Below are positions 17,983-30,258 of a DNA stretch of 64,000 bases, piece by piece. The translations under genes were made by a program, and so were the position numbers. The stretch spans positions 404,911 to 468,910 of the forward strand of contig JAXGMN010000007.1 in the NCBI GenBank assembly GCA_040768665.1, in the 5' to 3' direction. Under the pieces are notes generated by a model. The model did no database searches. It had not been told where the DNA came from and saw nothing but the letters and a program-made list of their open reading frames with translations. How positions within the stretch are numbered: position 1 is the stretch's first letter; each line of letters opens with the position of its first letter. This DNA comes from JABWBD01 sp040768665 (GTDB lineage: Bacteria; Planctomycetota; Planctomycetia; Pirellulales; Thermoguttaceae).

Positions 17983-19257
17983 ATGAAATACGTTTCGTGG
18001 ACGCTGACGTGTCTGGTGCTGGCCTTGTCGAGCCACGCTTCGGCCCAGGAGTCGAAGCAGTTGTCGCCGCAATCCGCGACAGATGACCATGCGAAGCCAG
18101 AGCTCACGCGTTCGGAGGCAACGACAGCCGATTCCGAAGACGTCGAGGACTCCGGCGCTGAAGCCGATGTATCCACATTGACCGGCCAACTCGCGGATCC
18201 GGATCCGAATGCTCGAGCCGTGGCGGCCAGCCGGCTTGGGCAGTTGGGGCCGAAAGCCGCTGCTGTCGTGCCTTTGTTGATCCGTGCCCTCGAGGACGAC
18301 GGCTATCCCGATGTCGGCGAGCCGGTTTGGATCTTGGCAGCGAAGGCACTGGGCAAAATGGGACCGGAGGCCGTGCCACAGTTGATCGAGCCGCTGGGGA
18401 GCCCGGATCCTCACGTTGCGAAAGGGGCGGCAGCCGCGTTGGGTGATATCGGTCCCCCGGCGAAAGAGGCGGTCGGCCCTCTCATCGCAGCGTTGGAAAA
18501 AGACGACCCGGAAACTCGGATCACCTTCATGTATGCCTTGATGGGGATCGGTCCGGATGCGAAGGCCGCGGTTCCCCTGCTGAGCGGACTTCTCAACCAC
18601 GACGACTTTCATGCCCGCTACTGGGCATGCCAGGCGCTCGGAGGAATCGGTCCGCCAGCGGCGCCGGCTGTGCCAACGCTCATTAAGCTCACGGCGGACG
18701 CTCCCGCCTCGGTCCGCCGACATGCCGCCGCGGCACTGGGCAACATCGGGCCGGCGATTGGCGGCGAGGGGCTTGAGGCCCTGATCAAGGCCCTTCGCGA
18801 CCCGATCGACCCGGTTCGCCAGAACGCGGTCGAAGCCCTTGGCAAGCTGGGCGACTTTGCCAAGCCGGCCGTTCCAGAAATTCTGGCGGCAATCGATGGC
18901 GGTAAGATGGGCGCACTAACCAATTCGGCCCGCACGCTGTGGCAGTTGACCCGCGATCCGAACGTCGTCGTGCCCGTGCTCGTCGAGGACCTCAACCGTT
19001 TTGGTACATCGCCGGAAGCCGCCGCGATGCTGGGCGAATTGGGGGAAGCAGCCGGACCGGCGGTTCCCGAACTGGCCAGGAGCCTTGAATCCAGCGATCC
19101 GGTCCTTCGCCTGGCGGCCGCCAAGGCGCTCGGGCAGATCGGTCCCGCGGCGAAATCCGCCGCGCCGGCCTTGCAGCGGGCCGCGGAAGACGAATCGGAC
19201 GATGTTCGCCAGGCTGCACAAGAAGCCCTGAAGCAAATCAACCCGGCCGGTTCGTAG
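17983..19257 (+). CDS. Exported HEAT-repeat protein
   Basis: A 424-residue protein with signal peptide MKYVSWTLTCLVLALSSHAS (cleavage near ASA-QE). An acidic linker is followed by about ten HEAT/PBS-lyase-type repeats of some 35 residues, each with an LGxIGPxAxxAVPxL-like consensus. Such repeats form a solenoid for protein binding. Nothing catalytic is seen. It starts 43 bases after hslU on the same strand and may be cotranscribed, though export makes direct work with HslUV unlikely. Confidence 0.85.
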   Translation: MKYVSWTLTCLVLALSSHASAQESKQLSPQSATDDHAKPELTRSEATTADSEDVEDSGAEADVSTLTGQLADPDPNARAVAASRLGQLGPKAAAVVPLLIRALEDDGYPDVGEPVWILAAKALGKMGPEAVPQLIEPLGSPDPHVAKGAAAALGDIGPPAKEAVGPLIAALEKDDPETRITFMYALMGIGPDAKAAVPLLSGLLNHDDFHARYWACQALGGIGPPAAPAVPTLIKLTADAPASVRRHAAAALGNIGPAIGGEGLEALIKALRDPIDPVRQNAVEALGKLGDFAKPAVPEILAAIDGGKMGALTNSARTLWQLTRDPNVVVPVLVEDLNRFGTSPEAAAMLGELGEAAGPAVPELARSLESSDPVLRLAAAKALGQIGPAAKSAAPALQRAAEDESDDVRQAAQEALKQINPAGS

Positions 19258-19275
19258 CCTTTTCCTGCTCAGCAT

Positions 19276-19357
19276 AGAGCCTATCCCAGAACCGCCGGGG
19301 ACTGGCTCATTTTGCGGAGTCTTCGGAGCAAAAAGTGCCTGTCCCTTTCTCCTCGAG
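19276..19357. repeat. Palindromic repeat, constant-arm family (copy 3, right end eroded)
   Basis: AGAGCCTATCCCAGAACCG, then GGGGACTGGCTCATTTTGC and GCCTGTCCC, in the opposite orientation to copy 1. The right arm is degraded. It lies between two convergent genes. Confidence 0.8.
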
Positions 19358-19387
19358 CTCCCCTGGCGCAGGTCGGCCGCGAGGCGG

Positions 19388-21181
19388 CTACTCGGCCTCT
19401 TCGCGGACACTGAATTCGAGCTTCCATTTGCCGTCGCTCTTCGTGCTATGGCACCAAAGCTCCATGACGCCGAGCTCGGTAACTCGCGAATGGAAGCGGA
19501 CGGGAACGTACTCTTCTTCCACCGCTTCGTCGGCCGCCAACTCCGTTTCCATGGGGTCGGTCTCGGCCAGTTCGCCTTCGGTCCAGAAGTTCAAGACATC
19601 GCCCGGCTTGTCCTGCTTGCGGACCGGGGAACTGAAGAACCGGAACTGCGCGGGTTCGCCTACGACGAGCCCAATCTCCTCGGAGGGAACGTCGGCCTCC
19701 GTGCCTTCCTCCATCCCGAAAGGAACCACGCACAGGGCCCGCAACGGTCGCGGGGCACCCGGCACCGCCAGCCCGGCCGTCTCGATGCCCACGTAATAGG
19801 CACGCGCCGTGCCCCCGCGGATCCGCACGCCGCCTCGCTGTTTCGTCCAGCCATAATATGCCGCGCCGCGCGCCACCGCGTGATCCAGGTCGTGCACGCC
19901 TGGCAGCAACCGCGGGCTCTCCTCGCCGGAAAACCAAGCCCCCAGTACATCGAACATACGCGTTTGAAGCGAGGAGGCTTTGAACACGCCGCCATTGAAG
20001 AGGATGTGGCTCGGCCGCACGGGGGCACCCGCGTCCTTGCCGTGGGCTTGCAGAAAGGCTGCCAAGTGCCGGGTGACCGCAGTATCGGACTCGAACGGCA
20101 AGCCGATCTCACGAAACCCCGAAGCCCGCCGCTTCGCCGGACGATCCGTCACCTCGCATTGCGGGAAGAAGCCGTTCAAGAGGAGGTTGGCCACGCTCGC
20201 CCGGTCCACCTCAACGGAAACCGTCCCGCCGATCAGGCGGCTGCCGCGGCCCAGCACGGAAATGGAATGCTTTTCCGGGCCTTCCGGAGCCAACAACGTC
20301 TCCTTTGCAGCGCGGCACGAATGCCATAGTGCCACCGACTGCCACGGGTCGAGCTTCACTCCCTGTTCGCCGAACAGTCCCGCCACATGATGAGCCAGCG
20401 CCAAGTCCATGTTGTCGCCGCCTACGAGCAGGTGGCTGCCGACGGCGAGACGCTCCAGGACCAATTCCCCGCGATCCTCCGCCACGCCGACGAGCGTCAG
20501 GTCGGTTGTCCCGCCGCCCACGTCGCAGACGAGCAACCGATCGTTCACGTTCAGCATCCGCCGCCAACGGTCGCCGGTCGCTCCCAACCACGCATAAACG
20601 GCCGACTGCGGCTCCTCCAGGAGGATCAGACTCTCCGGCAAGCCGGCAGCCAAAGCGGCTTCGCGAGTGAGCTCTCGGGCCGCGGCATCGAACGAAGCCG
20701 GCACGGTAAGCACGACCTGCTGCTCTGCGGCCGGCGCATCCGGAAATGCCGTTTCCCATGCATTGATCAAGTGCTCGAGAAAGAGTCGTGACGCGGTCAC
20801 CGGCGAGATCTTCCGCACTTCGTCCGGCGCGTTCCACGGCAGGATCGGCTGATGGCGATCGACCCGGCTGTGGGCGAGCCACGACTTCGCGGCGCTCACC
20901 GTACGGTCCGGCACGTCGGCCGACTGACGGCGAGCCAATTCGCCGACGACGAAATCCCGTCCCGTCGCCCATGGGAGATCCAGCGCCCCGCCGCCCGCTT
21001 CATGAACGCTGGCCAGGTAGACAAACGAGGGCAGCGCATAGCGCGATTCGATCGTGCCGGGAGCGACCAACTGCGGGATCCCCAGGAGTTGGACCTGCGG
21101 CTGCTCTTCTTCCAGCGACGTGTAGGCCAGCACGCTGTTCGTGGTCCCCAGGTCGATGCCCAGGATGTACTTGGCTGCCAT
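19388..21181 (-). CDS. Hsp70-family (DnaK-like) protein lacking a full C-terminal lid
   Basis: A 597-residue protein with GGAGGG before the ATG. The nucleotide-binding domain is intact: GIDLGTTNSVLAYTS at the start, VLTVPASFDAAARELTREAA, CDVGGGTTDLTLV, and a second phosphate loop ILFNGGVFKASSLQ. After about residue 450 there is a beta-rich segment but no recognisable helical lid or EEVD-type tail, so this is an Hsp70 paralog and not housekeeping DnaK. It lies 29 bases downstream of a DUF2760 gene on the same strand, a pairing I recognise from other genomes. Confidence 0.9.
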   Translation of the reverse strand: MAAKYILGIDLGTTNSVLAYTSLEEEQPQVQLLGIPQLVAPGTIESRYALPSFVYLASVHEAGGGALDLPWATGRDFVVGELARRQSADVPDRTVSAAKSWLAHSRVDRHQPILPWNAPDEVRKISPVTASRLFLEHLINAWETAFPDAPAAEQQVVLTVPASFDAAARELTREAALAAGLPESLILLEEPQSAVYAWLGATGDRWRRMLNVNDRLLVCDVGGGTTDLTLVGVAEDRGELVLERLAVGSHLLVGGDNMDLALAHHVAGLFGEQGVKLDPWQSVALWHSCRAAKETLLAPEGPEKHSISVLGRGSRLIGGTVSVEVDRASVANLLLNGFFPQCEVTDRPAKRRASGFREIGLPFESDTAVTRHLAAFLQAHGKDAGAPVRPSHILFNGGVFKASSLQTRMFDVLGAWFSGEESPRLLPGVHDLDHAVARGAAYYGWTKQRGGVRIRGGTARAYYVGIETAGLAVPGAPRPLRALCVVPFGMEEGTEADVPSEEIGLVVGEPAQFRFFSSPVRKQDKPGDVLNFWTEGELAETDPMETELAADEAVEEEYVPVRFHSRVTELGVMELWCHSTKSDGKWKLEFSVREEAE

Positions 21182-21210
21182 AAATCAATCCCTCCGTGTC
21201 CGATGCCGGT

Positions 21211-21759
21211 CTACTTCAATTCCACTTCGCAAGGGGCAACGACGCGCGCGGCGTCCGCACTGCCGGACCAGGCCGGCACCTCGCACCTGGCGGCCTCCCA
21301 GCCGTGGTGAACCACTTGCCCGCGAAACGGCGGCTCTCCGGCCACATTGCCGGTCAGGCGATATCGTCCCGAGTCGAAGGCGGCGGGCAATTCGAGTTGT
21401 GAACCTTCCGCTTCGGCGACGGCCGGCTTCAGTGCAAACAACCGCTCGACAACCGCCGCACAGTCGCGATGCACATCGCGTGCCACCGCCCCCACCTGGG
21501 CGTCGCTGTAGCCCGCCAGCGGTTCCTGCAGGAAATCGACGAACCGGGCTTCCCGCTGCAGCGCCGCCAAGAGCGAAATCGCCTCGCTACGGACCACCGT
21601 CTTCGGCTTGACCGCCGGCGCCCGCTTGGGAGCTTCTTCTGTCGGCTCCGCCGGCGCCTCCACCAACCTCTGCTGAAGCACACGGTCGATCTGCTCCGCG
21701 AGCTGGCGATTGAAGAGTGCAAGGAAAAAGGCTCGAAACGCAATGACAATTCGTCGCAT
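21211..21759 (-). CDS. DUF2760 protein, Hsp70 partner gene
   Basis: A 182-residue protein. The chosen start MRRIVIAFRAFFLALFN has GAGGGG eight bases upstream; an open frame up to 21933 looks non-coding. It has a hydrophobic/amphipathic N-terminus, a Pro/Ala/Lys linker (about 35-55), then the DUF2760 core (LLAALQREARFVDFLQEPLA ... YSDAQVGAVARDVHRDC). The function is unknown; DUF2760 genes commonly adjoin Hsp70-like genes, which suggests a dedicated substrate or co-chaperone. Confidence 0.8.
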   Translation of the reverse strand: MRRIVIAFRAFFLALFNRQLAEQIDRVLQQRLVEAPAEPTEEAPKRAPAVKPKTVVRSEAISLLAALQREARFVDFLQEPLAGYSDAQVGAVARDVHRDCAAVVERLFALKPAVAEAEGSQLELPAAFDSGRYRLTGNVAGEPPFRGQVVHHGWEAARCEVPAWSGSADAARVVAPCEVELK

Positions 21760-21922
21760 GGCAGTGCCCCTCGGCTCCCCGGATCGTGGCTCGCGCGCCC
21801 AACGCAAACATGTAAGTACACGGATTGGCGTTCGGGATGTCAACCCCGGCATGTGGCGGGCGAGCGGCAGACCGCTGCTGCGCGGTGCCAATCGAGCTAC
21901 ATGCCGAATGTCAGGCCTGTGC

Positions 21923-24808
21923 TTACCGCCCAAGCCGCGTGATGTGTTCGGCGGCCTCGCGGCGGAGCCGGCGGTACTCCGCCCCGTTCAGCCGCTGCGA
22001 AAGCCAAACCAGGATCGGACTCTCCTTTTCGATCGCCTGCAATTCGGCCGGGACCGGAGCAACACTTCGGCGGAGCCGATCAAGCCATGCTTGAGCTTCA
22101 CCGGCGTGCGGCGAGTCCGGACGCTCGCGAAGCAGGAACTCCAAGGTCGCCAGATATCGGATGTCGTCGACGCCTTCGCGGAAGGCCTCCCAGTGACGCG
22201 TCGACACGAGCCGCGTCGGATCGCGCGGGTCGGGTGCGGCGTAGGCGAAGTCGGCTCCTCGCGTCCGCGGCCCGTCGGTCGCGTCGAGCGGATTGCCGCT
22301 GAAGCTGTAATACATCCAGGGCACATGCACGCGCAGCGGGCTGCCCCAGAGCCACAGCCCGTTCACCAGCCGCGGCCACTCTGACTCGAAAAAGGCACCG
22401 CGAATATTGTGATAGGTCCACCCCTCGTCCCCCGCTTCCTCAAGCTCGTGGCGAAGATCGTCGAAAGTATGGCCGGCGTGCACCCATTCTTCCAGGGCAT
22501 GACCGTTGTAGCACCGCACGTCGACATAGGGATCGGCCTGCTGCATCATTTCGGGGATGCCCGGTCGCGGCGTGTTGTGCAGCGTAATGTAGACCCGCAA
22601 TGATGGGATCTGCCGCACGGCTTCGGTCAGGCGAATGTAGAGCTCCAGTCGGTCGCGTCCGAAAACCTCGTCCATGTGCGTGGCCAGCGGCTCCATCTCC
22701 GGATACTCTTTGAAGAGATCCAGCATTTGCATCAGTCCGCCCTTGACGACGGCGAAAAACCGCTCGCGCTTCGCGACATCGGCGTAGTCTTTCACTGGGT
22801 CGTACGCAAGCAGTCTCGCCGCTTGCAGACATCCGCTTTCCACCGGCAGAGGCCCGCGGAAACCGTACTTCTTGAGCAGAACGAGCATCCGTTGCAGCCG
22901 CTCGAACGACGGATCGATTTTCCCGTCCACCGCTTCGTACTCGATGCCGACGTTCGGCTTCAGCGTGGTGCACCCATGGGCGCGGATATCGGCCAGTTCT
23001 TGATCGATGTACGACCAGTCGCTGTCCATTGTGGGAAATCGATAATACATCCCATAAGCCTTGCCGGGCTCGCGGAGGCGAAACGGGAGCACCGTCATCT
23101 CAATCGGCACTTCCATTGCGGGTCCGCCGGCCGGACGAATCCGGACTTGCCCACGGTAAGCGCCCGCGGCGGCCTGCTCGGGCACGTGAACGATCAGGTG
23201 GTATTCTCGAAACGTGCCGGCCGGGAAATCCACCTTCTCCAGCGGCAGGAGAAAACGCGAAACGACGGTGGAACGCTCCGGCGGCAGGGTGTAGAGGTCG
23301 CGCATCAGGCCGCGAAGCACCAGGCGGGCGTCGATTTTGCCGGCGGGAATCGATTGCTCACTGCCCGTCAGGTCTGTCAACTCGACAGAGACTTGTTTCA
23401 GGTCGTCGACGGCATAGATGACGAAATTGATCGGCTCATATTCGCCCGGCGTCGCAACGGCCTTCAATTCCGAATGCAGCAACTCGGGTCCCGGTGGCTG
23501 TGCCGGATCGATCTCGTCTTCCCAGAACTTGTGGGCCGTGAAGTACGGGCCGTCGGTCGATGGTTCGAACGTGTAGTTGTCGGCCGCCTGTTGGCGGCGG
23601 TACATGTCGAGCGTCGCCGGCTCGAGCTTCCGCACGGCCGGGAGCACTTCGCGCTTCGGGTCGCGGCGAAGGACGGGATTTCCCCAAACGCTCCACGCTC
23701 GCCGTCCTGCTTTTCCTTCGGCGCTCGTCGAGAGCGTGAGCTGCTTGACGCCCGAGACCAGCACCGAGACCTTCTGTGGCGGCTCCCGGGTGGATCGCCG
23801 GCCCGATTCGAACAGCGGATTGCCATCGCCCCGGATTTCGAACGAACAGACGGCCCGGGGATCCGAGAAGGCATCGATGCCCACCTCCGTCTCGAGCACG
23901 GCATAACCGTCGGGCAGTCGTATCGTGATCTCGTCCCCGGGCCTGCACGAGATCCCTTTCAGGTATTGCATGTCTCGCAGGACCAGCGGAATGGAAAGCC
24001 CGCCCAGCAGCCTTCGCTCGAACGGTTCGCCCGCGGCATCGGGGCTTCGAGGCATGTCGACCACGTAGTGGTAGGGGGGCCGATGTGCCTCGGCGATCGA
24101 CTGCTTCGCATCCTCTTCGGAGAACATTCGCTTCGAAATCCGGAAGCTGTCGATCACGGCGTCGCCGCCGACAATAGCCAGGGCGTCCGGTTTTTTTGAC
24201 GGCATCTGCGCACCGGTCACGACATCGGCACTCTCTTGCCCGTCGAAGTATACGTGCAGCTCTCCGCGCCCCCAGGCGAAGGCAACGTGGTGCCACTCGT
24301 CCGGCTTCCAGGCCGACGTATCGCCGTCGGCACGCCGCCACTTCCACTGGTCACCTTCGCCCGCGGCCACGGCGATGCCGAGTCGGCCCCGCCCCAGGGT
24401 ATTGATGTTGATGTACTCGCGTTCGCCCATGCGACAGTTGAAGAAGCTTTGCTTCTCCGGCGCGTCGCCGGCCCAATGGGGCTTGACCCAGAATTCGATC
24501 GTTCCTTCGGGCGGGTGAAAATTGCCGTCGTCGCCGACGAGCTTAATCTGGTCTCCGGCAGCCAGGTCAACGCCCCCACGGAATCGCCCGCCGGCAAGGC
24601 CCGTCGCGTGGACCTGCGAATCGACGTTCGGTGTGCCGACGGCGTAGTCGGCGGTCAGCGTGTGGTCAAATTGCAGCAGCAGGAGCGTGTCGCGGTCGGG
24701 CAGCGGCTGCGCCGCCAGTGGCGATGGGAGAACTGCAAGGGAGAGCAGCAGACAAGTCAGGCGGAACGGAAGCCGCACGGGCCGAACAAGAGTAGGATAA
24801 AAAGTCAT
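21923..24808 (-). CDS. Exported LamG + DUF4091 (GH123-like) protein
   Basis: A 961-residue protein with a signal peptide (LPFRLTCLLLSLAVLPSPLA). A concanavalin/LamG domain spans about 37-235 (GTIEFWVKPHWAG; EWHHVAFAWGRGELHVYFDG), followed by an NPCBM-like beta region at about 255-370. A long C-terminal DUF4091/GH123-like part spans about 400-930, with the acidic pair in THMDEVFGRD and WLWGSPLRVHVPWMYYS. GH123 enzymes are N-acetyl-beta-galactosaminidases using substrate-assisted catalysis. Substrate specificity cannot be set here. It is 73 bases downstream of another GH123-like gene. Confidence 0.82.
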   Translation of the reverse strand: MTFYPTLVRPVRLPFRLTCLLLSLAVLPSPLAAQPLPDRDTLLLLQFDHTLTADYAVGTPNVDSQVHATGLAGGRFRGGVDLAAGDQIKLVGDDGNFHPPEGTIEFWVKPHWAGDAPEKQSFFNCRMGEREYININTLGRGRLGIAVAAGEGDQWKWRRADGDTSAWKPDEWHHVAFAWGRGELHVYFDGQESADVVTGAQMPSKKPDALAIVGGDAVIDSFRISKRMFSEEDAKQSIAEAHRPPYHYVVDMPRSPDAAGEPFERRLLGGLSIPLVLRDMQYLKGISCRPGDEITIRLPDGYAVLETEVGIDAFSDPRAVCSFEIRGDGNPLFESGRRSTREPPQKVSVLVSGVKQLTLSTSAEGKAGRRAWSVWGNPVLRRDPKREVLPAVRKLEPATLDMYRRQQAADNYTFEPSTDGPYFTAHKFWEDEIDPAQPPGPELLHSELKAVATPGEYEPINFVIYAVDDLKQVSVELTDLTGSEQSIPAGKIDARLVLRGLMRDLYTLPPERSTVVSRFLLPLEKVDFPAGTFREYHLIVHVPEQAAAGAYRGQVRIRPAGGPAMEVPIEMTVLPFRLREPGKAYGMYYRFPTMDSDWSYIDQELADIRAHGCTTLKPNVGIEYEAVDGKIDPSFERLQRMLVLLKKYGFRGPLPVESGCLQAARLLAYDPVKDYADVAKRERFFAVVKGGLMQMLDLFKEYPEMEPLATHMDEVFGRDRLELYIRLTEAVRQIPSLRVYITLHNTPRPGIPEMMQQADPYVDVRCYNGHALEEWVHAGHTFDDLRHELEEAGDEGWTYHNIRGAFFESEWPRLVNGLWLWGSPLRVHVPWMYYSFSGNPLDATDGPRTRGADFAYAAPDPRDPTRLVSTRHWEAFREGVDDIRYLATLEFLLRERPDSPHAGEAQAWLDRLRRSVAPVPAELQAIEKESPILVWLSQRLNGAEYRRLRREAAEHITRLGR

Positions 24809-24881
24809 GACCAGGACCTCCGATTCGTGTGCGGCCAGGCACGGGTGCCGGCAGCGGCCATGCCTGGCGAAACATCCGACC

Positions 24882-26585
24882 TCACTTACCCCCTTTCGCC
24901 CCTACGATCAATTTCGCCAACTCGGCGCGGGCGCGCTCATAGACTCCCGGATCCGTTTCCCAATGAAACCACGAATCCGCCAGCGGAATGATCACCTTCT
25001 CCGCCTGGTCGGCCAGCCGTTTCTTCTCGAGGATTGAGAGATACTCGTAGTCCTCGATCGCATCCCGCAGGGCCTTCACGCGCAGACCGGGGGCCACGCC
25101 ATCGTAGCCGACCGCGCGCCCCGGATAAAGCAGGCTTCCCTCGCCGTTGTACATCAGCTTGGGATTGCGGTCTCGGCGATCGAGGGTGCCGGGTTCCGTC
25201 CACGGATCTTCGACGTCGTTCCAATACGACATCCCACCCCAGTACAGCAGGCCTCCGATCCGGTATCGCCACGCAATCCACGCCGGCACACGATAGTTCA
25301 GCAGCGGAAAGTCGGTATGCCACCACGGCGTCGGGTCGCGCTGGCAGAGCGCCGTGTAGGTCCATACCGTTTCGCCGAGCGCCTGCCGCCGGGCCGCACT
25401 CTCGGCCTTGAACAACGAGAACAGCGGGCACCAGATGTCGACCGCTCCGTAGAGATCGCCCCACGCTTCGTCCTGCGTCCACGTCTGCTCGACCACGAGC
25501 ACTTTGACGACAGAACCGGCGTCGCGGACCGCTCGGCCCCATTGCTGCACGTAGCGGTACGCTTCCTCGTCGTTCGGCTCGTCGCGAAGGTAGGTGTAGA
25601 ACAGCACCTGCGGTCGGTCCAGTTCCTTCGCCGCCCGGTCCCAGGCGTCGAGCCAGCGCCGCAATTTCTCCTTTTCGGCGACCGGGTCCTTCACTGCCGT
25701 CCGCGGATGGGAAACCACGAAGGCGTTGATATGGTAGCGATCGACGAACTGGCGGAAGGCTTCGATCCGGTCCTCCGGGATCCGATAGCTTCCGTCAGCC
25801 TGGGCTTCCGGGGTGAGCCACCCGCGGGGAGGTGTCGCGTTGATGCCGTGGCGGCTCAGCAACTCGGCCACCTGGCGCTCGACGGCATCCCAGTCGGCGG
25901 GCTCGTTTTCCTTGCCTTCCTTGGCCCGCCGGGCATAGTAGCCTCGCATCCGATCGGCCGGCGAACCGAGAGCGGTCTTCAGCGAGGGTGTATCGGGCAG
26001 AGCAAAATCCCAAACCGTCAGTTCGACCGGGATCTCCACGGCTTTGCCACCGCCATCGATCAGGCGATACGTGCCGCGGTACACGCCTGCTTTGGCATCC
26101 GCCGACACCCTCACGTCCACCCAGAACCCGTGCGTCTCGTTGGCGGGCAGATCGAACGGCACAGCCGAAAAGCGGGCGTCGGGGAGCGGCTCGCCGCTGA
26201 GCGGGTGCCGGAACGGGATGAGGGGATCCGGATACCAGCCGGGCTTGAACTCCTCGTTGCGATGGGTGGGAACGGTGATGTGCAGTTGGTGCTGGCGGTA
26301 AAGCCGGGCTTCGCCGGCCGGGATCACCGCACCATTCGGACCGGCCAAGTCTCCCGGCTCGAGAGTAACCCCTTTGACCGGCGAATCGGATCGCATGAGG
26401 ACCTGGAAGCTCTCCCATTCGTTCTTGGCCGTACCCAAGCGCACGGCAACGCCGTTTTCCGGCAGATCTTCGCGCAGCACGCGACGTGTTTCGGAAACGG
26501 TCCACACCCGCCACTGGGCAGATGCTCCGGCAGTAATCGCGAGGACGAGGATCGACGGCAGCATCACCCGCAACAAGACCTTCAT
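24882..26585 (-). CDS. Exported DUF4091 / GH123-like glycosidase
   Basis: A 567-residue protein with signal peptide MKVLLRVMLPSILVLAITAG. The N-terminal beta domain (KNEWESFQVLMRSDSPV; HGFWVDVRVSADAKAGVYRG) is the GH123 accessory domain. The catalytic barrel begins near residue 195 and has YLRDEPNDEEAY, where Asp335-Glu336 match the catalytic Asp-Glu pair of GH123. WGGMSYWNDVEDPW and a DAIEDYEYLSIL tail are typical of DUF4091. It is first in a minus-strand group with the LamG-DUF4091 gene, and is likely involved in polysaccharide or glycoprotein degradation together with the sulfatase type enzymes common in this phylum. Confidence 0.85.
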   Translation of the reverse strand: MKVLLRVMLPSILVLAITAGASAQWRVWTVSETRRVLREDLPENGVAVRLGTAKNEWESFQVLMRSDSPVKGVTLEPGDLAGPNGAVIPAGEARLYRQHQLHITVPTHRNEEFKPGWYPDPLIPFRHPLSGEPLPDARFSAVPFDLPANETHGFWVDVRVSADAKAGVYRGTYRLIDGGGKAVEIPVELTVWDFALPDTPSLKTALGSPADRMRGYYARRAKEGKENEPADWDAVERQVAELLSRHGINATPPRGWLTPEAQADGSYRIPEDRIEAFRQFVDRYHINAFVVSHPRTAVKDPVAEKEKLRRWLDAWDRAAKELDRPQVLFYTYLRDEPNDEEAYRYVQQWGRAVRDAGSVVKVLVVEQTWTQDEAWGDLYGAVDIWCPLFSLFKAESAARRQALGETVWTYTALCQRDPTPWWHTDFPLLNYRVPAWIAWRYRIGGLLYWGGMSYWNDVEDPWTEPGTLDRRDRNPKLMYNGEGSLLYPGRAVGYDGVAPGLRVKALRDAIEDYEYLSILEKKRLADQAEKVIIPLADSWFHWETDPGVYERARAELAKLIVGAKGGK

Positions 26586-26618
26586 CGCGCATCTCCTTCG
26601 ATCATGGTGCTCTTCTTC

Positions 26619-26718
26619 GTGCCTATCCCAAAACCTCGCGAGGAGAAGGGGACAGGCACATTTTGCTCCGAAGACTTCGCAAAATGAGCCAGTCCCCGAC
26701 GGTTTTGGGACAGGCTCT
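26619..26718. repeat. Palindromic repeat, constant-arm family (copy 4)
   Basis: GTGCCTATCCCAAAACCTCG at the left and GGTTTTGGGACAGGCTCT at the right, with full GGGGACAGGCACATTTTGC and GCAAAATGAGCCAGTCCCC cores. It sits just upstream of the GH123-like gene start. Confidence 0.9.
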
Positions 26719-26893
26719 TAGCCGTGAACGATCACGTGGAACCATTCTAACGGCAAACAGGCGGGCCGAAAACAGGGTGGTCCCGGCGGCTGTCCCAAAA
26801 CCTCGGGCCTCCGGCGATCGGCGTCGCGGTAGACGGCGCAAGCCGACACGCCGACTGGGTTCGCGTTTACCGGCGGAAGAAATGAAGCGAAGA

Positions 26894-26922
26894 AACCCGC
26901 GGATCAGAGACCCGCGGGCTTC
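26894..26922 (-). terminator. Intrinsic terminator of clpC
   Basis: Minus strand GCCCGCGGG ... CCGCGGGTTTCTT, about 30 bases after the clpC stop. The T-run is imperfect. Confidence 0.65.
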
Positions 26923-26952
26923 TTGCTTCTCATGCGGTTCGCCAGTCTGCGG

Positions 26953-29505
<2,553 letters not shown>

Positions 29506-29536
29506 ATCGTTCTTCTCCGGTTGGTCTTTCTGTTCA

Positions 29537-29614
29537 GCGTGGTTCAGAAACGGGGACGGCCCGATCGCCGTTCTCCGTTTCCGACGGGAACCAATCCCGA
29601 GTTCTGAACCACGC
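29537..29614. repeat. Palindromic repeat, variable-arm family (divergent copy)
   Basis: Perfect 13-bp arms GCGTGGTTCAGAA / TTCTGAACCACGC. The interior begins ACGGGGACGGCCC and lacks the GGCACC word, so it is a distant member. It lies in the clpC leader. Confidence 0.65.
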
Positions 29615-29676
29615 CTTCACTTTGTTCCGCCCTCGCCCTTACTCAAAAAAATCGTCTCGGGTTTCGCGAGGAGTCG

Positions 29677-30258
29677 TCAGGCTGCGGCGTCCACGGGAGC
29701 TGATGCCGGGACCTCTGCTTCTTCCGGCGGCTCCGGCGAGCTTCGCCGGGCCTCCGCGAGCAATTCCCATTCCCGCTGAATCTCCAGAGCCCACTTTTCG
29801 GAACCGTCGAACCGGTGGAGCCGGTCAAGATGCCAAGTCGCCTCGTCGAAGCGGCGAGTATGCCGCATCAGCGTGGCCAGCATCAAGCGCGAATCCACGT
29901 CGCGGGGGTTCCGATGGATCTCGGCATTCAGCAACCGCTCCGCCTCGAACCATTCCCCTCTCAAATAGTGCTCTTGTGCATCGCAGAACCGGTCGTTCGC
30001 GGGGCCGTGTTCATCCTGCGTACCGCGGCTGAACCGAAGGGATAAAACCGCCGAAACTACCCAAATCACGAACACCGCTAGCCAAGCTAAATTACGTACC
30101 CCCGGAGACAACAGTTCACTCCAGAGAAACGTGCTGAGAATCGCCAGATTCAGCAGCAAGGCAAACACGACGGCCGCGGCCAGATGCTGCCACGCTCCGT
30201 ATTTCCAGAGCTGAGGCAGTCCCGGCCACAGGTATACTCCCCACGGCATCCTACCCAT
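29677..30258 (-). CDS. Membrane-anchored TPR-like protein
   Basis: A 193-residue protein. The start at MGRMPWGVYLWPGLPQLW has AGGAGGA at good spacing; other in-frame ATGs lie at 30288 and 30393. Two transmembrane segments (about 24-46 and 56-76) precede a soluble part with TPR-like helices (CDAQEHYLRGEWFEAERLLN; DVDSRLMLATLMRHTRRFDE). The C-terminus is Pro/Glu/Ala rich. The function is unknown; it is likely a protein-interaction scaffold at the membrane. It lies upstream of clpC on the same strand. Confidence 0.75.
   Translation of the reverse strand: MGRMPWGVYLWPGLPQLWKYGAWQHLAAAVVFALLLNLAILSTFLWSELLSPGVRNLAWLAVFVIWVVSAVLSLRFSRGTQDEHGPANDRFCDAQEHYLRGEWFEAERLLNAEIHRNPRDVDSRLMLATLMRHTRRFDEATWHLDRLHRFDGSEKWALEIQREWELLAEARRSSPEPPEEAEVPASAPVDAAA

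Noticed and set aside
22676..24199. 507-residue plus-strand open frame
   Set aside because: Antisense shadow of the LamG-DUF4091 gene in GC-rich DNA; no family motif.
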